This document shows positions 53,366 through 64,000 of a stretch of 64,000 bases of DNA, piece by piece. Both the position numbers and the translations under genes were made by a program. Source of the DNA: Campylorhamphus procurvoides (Eukaryota; Chordata; Aves; Passeriformes; Dendrocolaptidae); assembly GCA_013396655.1 (NCBI GenBank), contig WBMV01000259.1, forward strand, positions 559,392 to 623,391, read 5' to 3'. Every line of letters starts with the position of its first letter. Positions within the stretch are counted from its first letter, which is position 1. The notes beneath the pieces are model-generated. The model had not been told where the DNA came from. It ran no database searches and worked only from the letters and a program-made list of their open reading frames with translations.

Positions 53366-54319
53366 TTAATGTGCGCAGATACTTCAACTTAAGTTAGCAG
53401 AAGACCAAACAGATTCTAAGCTCTTTTTCCATTTCCCTAATAATTCTTTCAATCTGCAAGTATCTACAATCCAGCTAACTGAAATCAACATTTAGTGTTC
53501 ACTAGAGCTGTTTCACAGCAGCATATATTTAAGTTAGGGATTCAAATTTCTAGACACAGAAGAAAATGATAAATACAATCTGAACAGCAGTCTAAATGTT
53601 TAATATTGACATTCAAATATATCTGCATTGTGCTGAAATTTTAAAAACAAACACAAAAATCTGATCAGACAAAAACTCTGGTGATGAGTATGCTATATGT
53701 ATCAGTCAAACTGAATATAGTTCATATTCTGTTCCCAGTATTAAGGATGTTATTTGACTCAGAACTGATATTGTAAATATACAGCAGCCATTTTTTCCTA
53801 ATTAAGGAATGTCTCAATACATAATATTATCCTTTTCTAGATGATCTTTATACATTTAAACTAAAATATATGATCGATTAAATTAAGGAATTCGAGGTTA
53901 GTAATGAGTGAAATCATACTTTCAAAGCTTGATACTACATAAAACAAACCAAAAAAGGAGACCACACAATTCTACTTACTAAAGCAGCTAATCTTGCCTG
54001 CAAGTTTGGGGTCACAAAGCCCATAATATGTGCAAACAAATGCAATACAAGGAACCATGCAAAAATACAGTAATGAATTTAAAGAAAAAAAAATGTAAAA
54101 CCTAAAAAAAAAATTAAAAAAATTCATAAATACACTGAAACTCAACTGTCTTCTACATAAACTGTAGGTCTAGCATTAGTTGTACCATGTAGCAGAGCCA
54201 GCACTCTAAGGTTCAATGCTTCCAAATCTGCGCAGGTAAGTCATGCCATCTTTGGTTGACTGCAGTACCAGGAGGATGAGAGGGAGCGAGCGGGAGGACA
54301 AGAGTTCTGGAAAGCAGGG

Positions 54320-54437
54320 TCAACTTTCACTGGGCAGCTGAGCCTCAATGTCCACTCTGCAGATGGGGCACTTCTTGTTAGTGATCAACCACTGATCCAC
54401 ACACACTTGGTGGAAAAGGTGCATACAAGGAAGGCGC
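54320..54437 (-). CDS. RNF111: RNF111 last exon (RING second half, stop)
   Basis: Completes an arginine, then [17 protein letters not shown] to AQLPSES and TGA (54322-54320). Supplies the Cys-His-His zinc ligands and the CPIC pair. Acceptor GCCAG. Confidence 0.97.
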
Positions 54438-57107
54438 CTGGCATGGGAACAGAGACATCACTGTTAGTGCAGCGACTCCAGCCCGACACGCGCGCTGGAC
54501 AAAACACAACAGGGGTTGCTGCTGAGGGCTCTGCTGCCTGCATGTTTTCTCACAAGTTTCACAGCCTGTCCAGCTGAGCCTTCTTTCTGTCTAGTTCCAA
54601 GAAGAAATGGATATGGCCAATGAAGTCAAGCATCAGCTGGTTTCTGCTGTTTATTAGACTGATTTAAATCTGTTAAGTAGCATTAATCCAGAAAAGCTAA
54701 AAGTGATAGTCCTGATTAATTCAGGATATCAGCTTGGGCTCATGTTACAACACAGGCAGTCAATTTATGAGATACCTTAATAAAATAATGTGCATTCTAC
54801 CTCAGACAATACAGACTGAACAATGTGCATTTGCAATTGCATTTTATTCTATTTTATTAGTTCATTGTAACTGTGAACTCAGGCAGCACTGCAGTGTGCC
54901 ATATTCGAGTGTGCTGTCACAGCCACAACATTTAACATCACATTCTGATACTGTGTTATTTACCTGACATCTTCACCTTCCTCCAATATAGATAAACAGA
55001 TGGTACACTTTTCCTCTGTATCTTCCTCTGTTCCTTCCTCCCCATCTTGTTTGCAGTGCAGTTTCCTCTGTGAGAACCAATCAGTTGTTACCTTATTAGT
55101 AGAGATGACATTATTGACAAACTGAGTAAAATCTGTTTTTGATACATATTCAACACATATTTCTTTGAAAACATTTTGTAATATTTATTCAAATGTATTT
55201 GAACCAAAATGAAACAAGAACTAACACTTGGAGCAAAACTTACACATTTCAGACTTAACTACTGTTAATTACAAAAGTCTACAGGACTGTGAATGTATTA
55301 ATTTCATATTGCTGCAATCCTTTTACTTATTGTCTGTGTATAAACCTCTTAATTTCATTCATGTAGAAGACAAAAACAATGCTTTCAAACCTAGTAGCTT
55401 AAGTCATTATTTATCAAGTGTGAAGAAACTGTATATCCATGTGGATGGGATTCTGTATTATCACATATTAAACTCCAACTGAGAGACAATCTCAGTTGTC
55501 AAAACTGTGTGTCAAAATTGCCAGATTCAAAATTTCCCAGTCTCCCAGTAATGTGATCAGAGTAAAGGTTAAGTTGATATATACCAAGCAGGTTAAGCAT
55601 CAGGATTTATTGCAAAAAACAAAGTCTTGGGTTACTTCTTGAGTTCCCACTGAAGTCTGTTAACAGTTTTGCTATTACCAGTAGCTATCTCATTGCTCAC
55701 AAGGCTACTCATGACTGCTGGGCAAGTTAATTAGTCATATCAAACCACTTTTGTTTATTACATTACAGCAGCTCTTTATCTAAGGAACAAATTTGAAATT
55801 TTCCTTGGGAAAGAAGTAGCATTGTAAGCTTTGCTTACACAGTCCTTGAAACCTCAAGATAGACAAACATGCACTCCTTGAGGCTGACATTGCTGCAGAT
55901 GTAAGCTAACCATAAATATTATTACATGTTCAAAGAACTACTACAGAGAGGCTACAATTTGAGAAATCCTCACCTTTTTGTATTTATGCGGGTATGTGCA
56001 TCTTTCTATAGTTCCCTGTGTTGCTCCACGATTAACGTTGCCTAATCGTTCCTCCAAGTGAATCAGCTCCTAAAAATCATGAAGGAATAAACAGGGTAAG
56101 AACTATTACTTCAACTACCTTGGGTAAATATTAATTTTATTCTAACCCATTTCCAGTTTTAGAATGACAAACTCTTACTTCCCAACTTATTCAAATACAG
56201 GCAAAGCCAAGAAGAATTACATTGTGGGGGAAAACTGATGGGTTTCTGCAGCCAAACCCACACAACACTGCCTGGTAATTTAAGCTATAGGGAAACACTA
56301 TTTTACTACTAAAAAAATTAGCATTTTGTTGTCAGCTAGGCATGGTTATCACTATGTTCATATGTACTTTTGTGTCTAACAAGGAAAAGGCAATTAAAAT
56401 TTGCCATGTAAATCTTTGCTTTCTAACAGTCATTAAGGCTTAGAAGAATAAAAAAAGTTGCTTAAGTTGAAATATAATGACTGATTCATTTTTCTCCAGC
56501 AATGAGTTTGTTAGAACCATGAGATGTCACTGAAGAGGTTTTCAGTGGACTAGGTCATTAACTCTCTGCATCTGATACCTTTTACTTTCTCCTGTTTCAC
56601 CTTCTTCACTCCATTTCAATTCCTGCACTCCATAGCAGACAGCACTGTTAAAGCTGCCAAGTCTCAACCCCCCGGAGGATCCTGGCACAGTTACTCAGAC
56701 ACCACTACCTTCTACCAGTGTGTATGTGAACACTCCACCCTCCTAAGGGGTAGTGGGCACAGCAGGCTGTTCTGGCAGCTAAAACCCCTCTAAACAGGCC
56801 CTGTTCAGGGCTCCTCTGACTCTGACTGCTCAATGTACTTTTGTTCCAGCTCATCATGGTGAGGGCACTCCATAAATTTTCTTCACGATTCCATTTACGT
56901 GTTTTCTTTATGATTCTTTTTTATCTCTATATGGAACTAGCTCTATCATATACCCTCCCCATATTCCCTCATGACACATTTTGACATATATCTAGGTTTT
57001 TTTCTATTACAAACCTCAAAATTGCCCCTGAAAGGGCCTCTGAATGATGTTCCATCCAATCCTGATGAAATGTAACGGATGTGAGGGTAGCCCGCCATGT
57101 CTGGTAC
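54320..57107 (-). CDS. RNF111: E3 ubiquitin ligase Arkadia, C-terminal four exons (partial)
   Basis: RING-type ubiquitin ligase that amplifies TGF-beta/Nodal signalling by degrading SnoN, Ski and SMAD7, and acts as a SUMO-targeted ligase in the nucleus. The four exons encode about 144 C-terminal residues of a protein that is ~990 residues in mammals. Visible: [17 protein letters not shown], the NRG and TIER motifs ([20 protein letters not shown]), and a RING-H2 domain with the C-x2-C pair in CTIC, CMHLFH and CPIC, ending QLPSES. NRG/TIER is needed for recognition of ubiquitin-ligase substrates SnoN/Ski. The paralogue RNF165 (Arkadia-like) shares the RING, but the [15 protein letters not shown] linker and PSES end fit RNF111, as does its place beside CCNB2. 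SIM and histidine-rich parts lie beyond the right edge. Confidence 0.96.
54964..55091 (-). CDS. RNF111: RNF111 penultimate exon (RING first half, tandem acceptor)
   Basis: Long form: [20 protein letters not shown] to EEGEDV plus two bases of an arginine. Acceptor AATAAG after 55092. A second in-frame acceptor (TTCTCACAG) 24 nt downstream would start the exon at 55067 with RKLHC. KCTIC supplies the first zinc-ligand pair. Donor GTAAAT. Confidence 0.9.
55974..56069 (-). CDS. RNF111: RNF111 exon with NRG and TIER motifs
   Basis: Thirty-two codons, [19 protein letters not shown] to YPHKYKK, the conserved pre-RING region of Arkadia proteins. Acceptor TTTAG; donor GTGAGG. Confidence 0.97.
57015..57107 (-). 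CDS. RNF111: RNF111 exon, 93 nt
   Basis: Thirty-one codons, [19 protein letters not shown] to FRGNFE. Acceptor AATAG; the donor GTTTGT is weak. Symmetric phase 0, so skipping would keep the frame. Confidence 0.94.
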
Positions 57108-60100
57108 CTATTCAAACAGCAGACGTTCAGTTAAACCTATTCAGAACAGTTTCAGTATTTTCCTGTTCACTTCACAAAATTTAAGTTCCTCTTGCTTTCA
57201 TAGAATCACTTATTATTTATACTCCTCAGCCCGAGTATACAATTCCAACCACACCACAACACAAACACCACTCTGAGCCCTCTGAACAGAACCAGGAGCA
57301 AAACAGAAGTGAGACCAGATCTTCTATTATAATCTCTCCAAATCTGCCTTACATATTGCTTGGGCTCAATTCCCAAGTCTCAAAACCTCAAACTACACCA
57401 TAAATACCTATCTATTTTGGTAAACAGAACACCTCGCAGCTACACATGGAGTTATGAAAAGGACTTGCTATAGATTCTCCAATAGAAGTTTTTTAGTACC
57501 ACCAAAGAATCTCAGTCTGGAAAAGGCAGCCAATAATCTTATCTTACTCACACTTCAAAATGGGAGGCAGACAAAAATCAACACTCAAAACTCGCATCTA
57601 AAGTCACAGGTAGCTCTACATACACTCCATATTCAAGCACCCACTGACCTTGCACACTAAGAGATACAAGCAGAGAACACAATTCCAGTATCCAGGGCTA
57701 TACCCCACAGGCCCCTCAAGCACCAGCCCTTTTCATGCAGCAAAGCTGAAAGGCAGTTAAATATCCCAGGGACCACCTTCACAGCAGGGCTTCTGCACTC
57801 CATTTTTACCCCAGCAAGATGGAGAATAATGGGATTGATTTTTTTTGTCAGAAACATACCAGTGGCAATTTTTAATGAACAAGTGAAAAAACCCCAAACC
57901 CAAGTGATCAGCAGATTCAGTTTCCTTAACCCCACAAGAGCACCAATATGAGCACTGTAAGCACTGTCAGCAGCACTGCATGTGGAAATCACATTAAGTA
58001 CTTGAGTACTATCTTCCTTTCTGTGCTACCAGCTGAAAATGTCTCTGCTGCTGTACATGGCAGCTCAAAATTCATCTCATGGGGCTGTCAACAACTCAGA
58101 TATACCAGATATTATTCATGAAGTCTGGTGTTCACATGTGGCTTTTCCTTTTTCCAGCAGATGCTTCAAAGCTCAACATATAGAAGGGTGTAAAACTGAA
58201 TGAATGCATTATGAGAAAGCACAGGCCTAGACAGAGCTACTCCCATCACAGAACAGACCAACAGACCAGAGTTTACAAATCCAGTATTGTAATTACAAGC
58301 CGACAGGGATAGAAAAGATTCCTCTGCCCTAATTTTTTTTTATCCACAACATTAGTTTTAAGTTACACCAAATCCGAGTAATAGAAACTGAAGATGCATA
58401 TTCATGTGCATATCTAAACATTTCTTGTAAGTAGTATCTGTTGCTGTCATAGGGCTTACTATTTGACAATAAACTGTGGTTGTGACAAAGGAAATTTGGG
58501 GGGGGGTGGATTAAAAATATGCTAATTTGTAAAAACTGCTTTGTGAGAAAGTGTCTCAGATAATCAGTGATTTAGGATTCATGCTGCATTTAAGCATGTA
58601 ATTCCAATTACAGAAAACACACTTCAAGAACTAGGTCACTCATTCACACTGAACCATTTACCTTCCCAGGTTTTTACTGGGCACAGACCTGTCTGGCATC
58701 ATTTGGAAGTTTCTACTGCCTGTTATTACATTGTGAATTGATTGCCACCACTCAGAGGAAGAGAAACTCCTGACAAAAACTAACGCTCAGAAGTCATTTT
58801 CACTGCCAGTTTTTTGTATTGACCAGGATTTGAGAACAGTCTTTTGGAAAACCAGGCTGCTGATAGTGCAGATCCTGCATCATTACAGGAGCTGCAATGT
58901 ATTGCTGTAATTCTATGATTCCAGTTCCAATTGCCTCAGCAGTCAGAGTTTACCAACTGCAGTGACATGCACCTGGACAGGTCTCCTATTCGGAACAAGT
59001 TCTGCTACTGGAGACTATTTAAAAAATGTATTCAATTTAATTTTAACATGAGAAACCCAAGAATTTCTCAGAGCACATACCACAACCAGCTACTGAACTC
59101 AGACAAGAGAAATACTGTGTGGGACAATGTATTTTCATGCTAATAAATGGGCCTTTGTATTATCCTGACATACAGGGATGGCATAACAGCTCTGCAAAGG
59201 TATCCGAGCATACATTCTGTACAGACTCTTATAAAGTATAGTGCAAGCACAGCTTACATTTGTGGCCAAGTAAAACACTACTTTGAAAAACATCTCTAAG
59301 AAATAAACCAGTGCTTTTACACCTGCAGAATGAGCAGGCTGCTAATATAGCAAGATTTTAACCAAGTACATTTGTGATGCAAGATGGAGAAAAGATGAGC
59401 AAGAGAGAACTACCAATAATGTTCAACTAAGAACAGTCTTACTAAAATCCCTTTGACCGTTACCATCAAGCTTCAAGTGCAAAAAGATTTCGGCGCTCTT
59501 GAAACAGCTTCACACACAAATGAGGTTTGTTTTCAGTAGGTTTTCATATTGAACATAAAAAAACCAGGAAGAGTTTAAAGCTACTGAAGAGTGTAAGCAG
59601 TTAAAGGTAACGCCAGTCTGCACAAAGTGCTTGTATAATGGTATGTATTCTTTTGGATACAGCCAAATTAAAATACATACTTTAAAGCAATATACTCTGG
59701 ACCTACAAATTCCAGTACAAGTTTGCCAGGAACTGTCTTTTTCCGGTAGAACAAGTATCATCTGTTTCTGGTTTTGCACTTTCTATTGACACTTCCCTGA
59801 CCACAAACATTTGCAGCAACTAAAAAAGTTCAAGGCCAAGTCTGAGCCATTTACAACACAAACATCCTGAGAGAGTTTGAAACAGCTAAGCTGCAGGGCA
59901 GGTTTTCTTCCTTGCTACCCTTCCTTAAACACCCTCTGTCTTTGCAGGATCTTTCTGCTTTTCAGTTGCAACAGTCAGTGGAGAAATTCTTCCACTGGCT
60001 GGTACTATTTATCTTGTCTATCCCAACCTTCTATTCCACAGTTCACATTAAGTATGACCATCACCCATATTAAAACAAATTCCAACAGTAAACTTATGCT

Positions 60101-63100
60101 CAGCTACTGTCAATACTCAAAAAGAAGTAAAGCAAATCAATGTCTTGATAAGCCAAATTCAACCAAGGAAAAGCTGCAGTTTTCATAGATACACACTGCG
60201 TGAGGGAACAAGTGACAGCTGCTGCATAGATAAAACCCAGATGTACCTGTGTGGAACATAAAATGAGTGCTCTTCAAAAGCCTGTATTCTACCAAAAAAA
60301 CCCGAAAACTAGTTAATTCATGTTTATAGTAAGAAAAAAAGCTGCATGACAGAAGTTCATTTTCTTGAAAAATGCAATTGTATTTGATGCAGCTGATCAA
60401 GGCTAACCTAAACTTCATCTTGAACTACTGTTACTACAAGTTACAGCCTGAGGTGTTCAGATACTTTACAGGAAGTTTGTTTGCTTTTTTGGTACAGAAG
60501 AGCTGCAATAGCTGTATGTGTACACTCTGAGCAGTAGCTTTCTGACCAGCACACATCCACCATAATGTGCTGGGACCCACTGCCTCTATGCCTAAACCCC
60601 TCCTAATTTTTACAACTAAGTGCAGAGATGGCCTCAACCACTCTCAATCATTCAGCACATAAAGGAACAAAACAGTAAGGCTCTGCAACAGAGGAAAACA
60701 TTCCCTGCTCCTAAAATTCCCATTCAGTAGGACACTATTCAAAAAGGAAGAAGCTGGAGTCAAAAGACTGGAACAGCAGTCATGCTAATTCTCTGCTTAA
60801 CAGGTAGCTGAAACAATTTAAGAAGCATGCAGATAGTCTCCATTACTTAAGAGAAATTTAATAAAACAAAAACAAAACTAAAAAGAACCCACAAAACCCC
60901 CCCAACAAAACCCTACAAAAACCCACCCATCACCAAGTCCCACTATAAACCATAATATGATCTGAAGATTGCATCCATGGTAGTCAGAATTATGGCTGTA
61001 GGTCGTTCATTATGATAAAGTCACATTCCTTCTAACATCCATGTCAGCTTATTAAATTACAGAAATTGCCACCTTGTCCCCCAGATGTGATAACTGATGC
61101 AGGGCACTTGGGAGTCAAAAAGCCTTTCATCAACAGTGCCAAAAACACAGCCAAAGGCACTCAGTAAACAGAAATTGAAGTGGCATCTAATGTTGCCATC
61201 AGGGAAGAACAGAGGGACAGATAAAGAACCTTTGTCTCCTGTGCCCTTCTTGTCTGATGTTTCATTAGTTACACCATACACTGATCCTCACTTCAGTCTT
61301 CCTAAAAGTGTTCAAGTGAGCAGAATGGAACCCTAATCTCACAGATCGTTCCTCAGCACATACACAACATTAAAACAGTAACAGTGGGAACACAAACCAC
61401 AGTCACACTCATGGTAATTGTGTTAGATCAAAGAGGGAAGAAGCAGCCTGGCCCTTGTCTACAAAGACAGAAAGCAAGGTTTTTCTAACTGCTTTTAATC
61501 TAGGACTCCTCCAGAAGCAACATTTAAACATGTAAAAGTTCCTTCAGCCAAGCTAGTGGAAAAGGAGGTTTTGTTTCCCCAACCCTCTATCTGGACTGTC
61601 AAAGCTGCTGAGCATTGATTATCTTCCCCCACAATTCTTTATAATTTTGTCTCCCTGAGGATTAAAACTGCAGTCTGCATTCCAGCACTGACTGTATAAG
61701 GATTAGGTTATCTGCATCCCATTAAAATCAGAAACTGATATATCAGAGTCCTAATGTCATGAAAGTCCAATTAATCCATTATGCCCTTTACAGTCTGGTG
61801 GTAGTTTGAAGGAGTTTTAGTTCTCCAGAGAAGAAATTCAAAGTGCCAATAGGGCTGTGTAACATTTCAGAAAGTGGATTCAACACCAAGCAAATTTCTA
61901 ATTGAGAAACTGCATCAATTACTTTAAAAGACAACCTCCACTCCAAAAAATGCAAAAAAAAACCCAAAAAGAAGAGCAGCAGTTTACGGTATCTGCTTCA
62001 AAAACATTACTAAAGAGCCTTGAAAATTTCTGCTTAGCACCCTGTGCACTCCTCAGAACAACAGCCACTTAGCAGAGGGACTCTAACCACAGTTCAGCCT
62101 GTCCTCCCCTGCTCCTGTTCCTAAAGTTACAAAGGAAAAAGCCCCAAAAGGTGGCAGTTGCACTTAATCTGCTGCCTTTTATAGCACTTTTGTTTAACTT
62201 TGTTAGATGAAAACCTCCACTACTTGCCCTCTATTCAAAATCAATTTTGCTGACATATCCACTGTACTCTCACATGCATGCCAATAAAAATTCTGACTTT
62301 CATTATTGCCATAGAAGGGGCAGAATCATCAAAAGGCATTTGTAATGCTCTGAACTCCTTGTATATATAACTTCTAGCAGTGCTCTAACCTGCCTCTGTG
62401 TTCTTCTAGTGCCTGTAATGTGAACACACTTAGAACTACTCAGAGACTCAACACAACTTCAAAGTCTAACACTGGGTCTGATCACAGCAAGGTGCCAGCC
62501 ACATCCCAAACACCTGAGGAAGTGCTGCTTCCAGCAGGCTCTTCAGAATAAAACACTGTCAGTACAAGGCCTCAAGATACAAACAGCTTCAGTTTCAGAC
62601 TCACGAATTACCCTTGTAAGGACTGGATATCCCTACACAAACATATGCATGAATTTCTGTAGAGTTAAAGAACCTTATTTCACTTGCCACTTTTACCATA
62701 TAGAAACAACAGAAGGGCAGGGGTCCCCAAAATATTTTATCACACAGAGAACCTTCAGAAGTATTTCCTATCACAGCTTTTTTCTGTTCTACTGCTAAAA
62801 AGACGATCAACAGTAGAGTTCCAACTACTTGCTTACAGAACATTTTAGCTGAAGGAATAACCCAGTTAAAGTTAAAATACAATTAAAAGTTTCTCATCAC
62901 ACTGTAATGTAAGGATCATCTGAACTTTCTAGAAACTTCACAGCAATAATGGAAGTAAATACCATAGCTGACTTATTAGCCTGACAGAAAATGAGCTAAA
63001 ACCAGGCACGTTTAACTTGCTGCCTCCTGATGCAATTGCAGTTCCCTGAACTATTAGGAGGGCCCTTTGGGAATCTAAAGCAACTGATGTTACCTGTTCT

Positions 63101-64000
63101 AGCACAACACGTGAAATTAAATACAAGGAGGCAAGGCAGTCTTCATCCACTTGAAAAACCAGACACCTAACTGAAGAAGAATGCAGAAAACCTTAATTTG
63201 ATAGATGATGCACAGGAGAGAAGATTATACAGTAAGAATCTTGTTGGCTGCATAAAAATAGCAAATTCTACAGACTGCTTTAGAAAGTCTGTGGCAAGTA
63301 TGCAAGCTGAGCTCAGTGAATTACCAACCCTCATTTCAGGAAAGTACTCAAGGATTATCAGTTTGATAGGCAAAGAGTGAGGAATGAGCAATGTTAGATC
63401 AGATTGGAGACACTACAGTTTGGTTGTAAATCCACAGTTCAATCCCCAGATACCTGTTCAGGCCACTAACTGAGGAATTTGGAAACATGAAACTTGCAGG
63501 GTTTTTTTTAAATAAAATTTTAGCACTTGTTTACAGATGAATTCACAATTTTGATTAGATTATCTAGCTTTAAGAGGATTAAGTATTATCAGCTGACCAC
63601 ACAATACCACACAGAAACACTACACATACTCCATTAAACTACATTTGCATCTCTATGAATTGCCATTAAACAAAATTTAGAACAACTGTAAATAAACTTA
63701 CAAACATCCCCTCCAAAATAATTCTGTAACAAGGTAAATATATGTTGGCTTACTTTGTTTTTCTACTGTTGAACACTGTAAAAAGTGTTGTGTAACAAGG
63801 GACTAGCTTACCCTCACGCTTCCTGTTGCTTGTAACACTTCACTACAAAATTATATACTTTATCACACAGAATTAGGCTGATGAATAACAAATATTATTT
63901 GAAAACAATCAAATCTCTAGGTGGAATTCTAGTTGTGCTGTATATACATCTTAAAACAAAAGCATCAATACTAATTCTTATGCACTGGTTGGAAAGTTGG
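57108..64000 (-). other. RNF111: RNF111 intron, at least 6.9 kb
   Basis: No further RNF111 exon was recognised; the preceding exon (histidine/proline-rich in mammals) would stand out. AT-rich sequence with A-rich patches near 60850-60930 and a possible CR1 tail at 58909-58922. No RNA gene or other open frame is supported. Confidence 0.7.
58909..58922 (+). mobile_element. Possible CR1 3' tail remnant
   Basis: AATTCTATGATTCC resembles the ATTCTATGATTCT tail of avian CR1 LINEs. The upstream 200 bp is not clearly recognisable as CR1, so this may be chance. Confidence 0.3.

Larger units (their letters stand above)
51495..54319 (-). other. RNF111: RNF111 3' UTR
   Basis: About 2.8 kb of AT-rich non-coding sequence after the RNF111 stop. 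It ends at the AATAAA pair at 51513-51522; further AATAAA hexamers occur on the coding strand at 52699-52704 and 53161-53166. It contains the U-rich tract at 53289-53365. The extent is inferred from the signals. Confidence 0.7.

Noticed and set aside
57198..57208. TCATAGAATCA resembling an inverted CR1 end
   Set aside because: Only eleven bases agree and no CR1 body is recognisable next to it.

Overview
The window is vertebrate nuclear DNA, most likely from a bird. It carries three multi-exon protein-coding genes with GT-AG introns: MYO1E (+ strand), CCNB2 (- strand) and RNF111/Arkadia (- strand). These three are neighbours in mammals too (human 15q22). The bird assignment is inferred from compact introns (26 MYO1E exons in about 42 kb, against more than 200 kb for the gene in mammals), few interspersed repeats, and a CR1-type LINE fragment. 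Nothing looks prokaryotic, viral or recently transferred.

Layout. Positions 1-1702 are the end of an upstream MYO1E intron. From 1703 to 43554 there are 26 coding exons, read as exons 3-28 of a 28-exon gene. Spliced, they give 3183 coding bases (1060 codons plus stop) in one open frame: most of the motor domain, the neck IQ motif, the membrane-binding TH1 tail, the proline-rich TH2 region and the C-terminal SH3 domain. The first ~49 residues lie upstream of the window. The MYO1E 3' UTR (from 43555) converges on the 3' end of CCNB2. CCNB2 is complete: nine coding exons on the minus strand from ATG 50807 to stop 46193, 401 codons, with a CpG-rich promoter at about 50.8-51.2 kb. About 0.5 kb further right is the 3' end of RNF111 (poly(A) signals at 51513-51522, 3' UTR up to 54319). 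Four RNF111 coding exons follow (54320-57107), encoding the NRG/TIER region and the RING-H2 domain. From 57108 to the right edge I see only intron of that gene.

Functions. MYO1E is a long-tailed class I myosin linking actin to membranes (endocytosis, podocyte adhesion). CCNB2 is the B2 mitotic cyclin. RNF111 is a ubiquitin ligase that strengthens TGF-beta/Nodal signalling by removing SnoN, Ski and SMAD7. The shared location is old synteny; there is no operon-like relationship.

No new biological system is evident. The points most worth checking are splicing and regulatory details: a 24-nt in-frame tandem acceptor in RNF111 with a good branch-point motif placed for the shorter form; a CCAAT/CCAAT/CHR-like module in the CCNB2 promoter; a perfect 10-bp G/C hairpin just upstream of a MYO1E acceptor; a 4-nt tandem donor in MYO1E; two GC-rich minisatellites; and the close convergence of the MYO1E and CCNB2 3' ends. 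Exon limits were set by hand from splice sites, reading phase and remembered family sequence, without alignment software.
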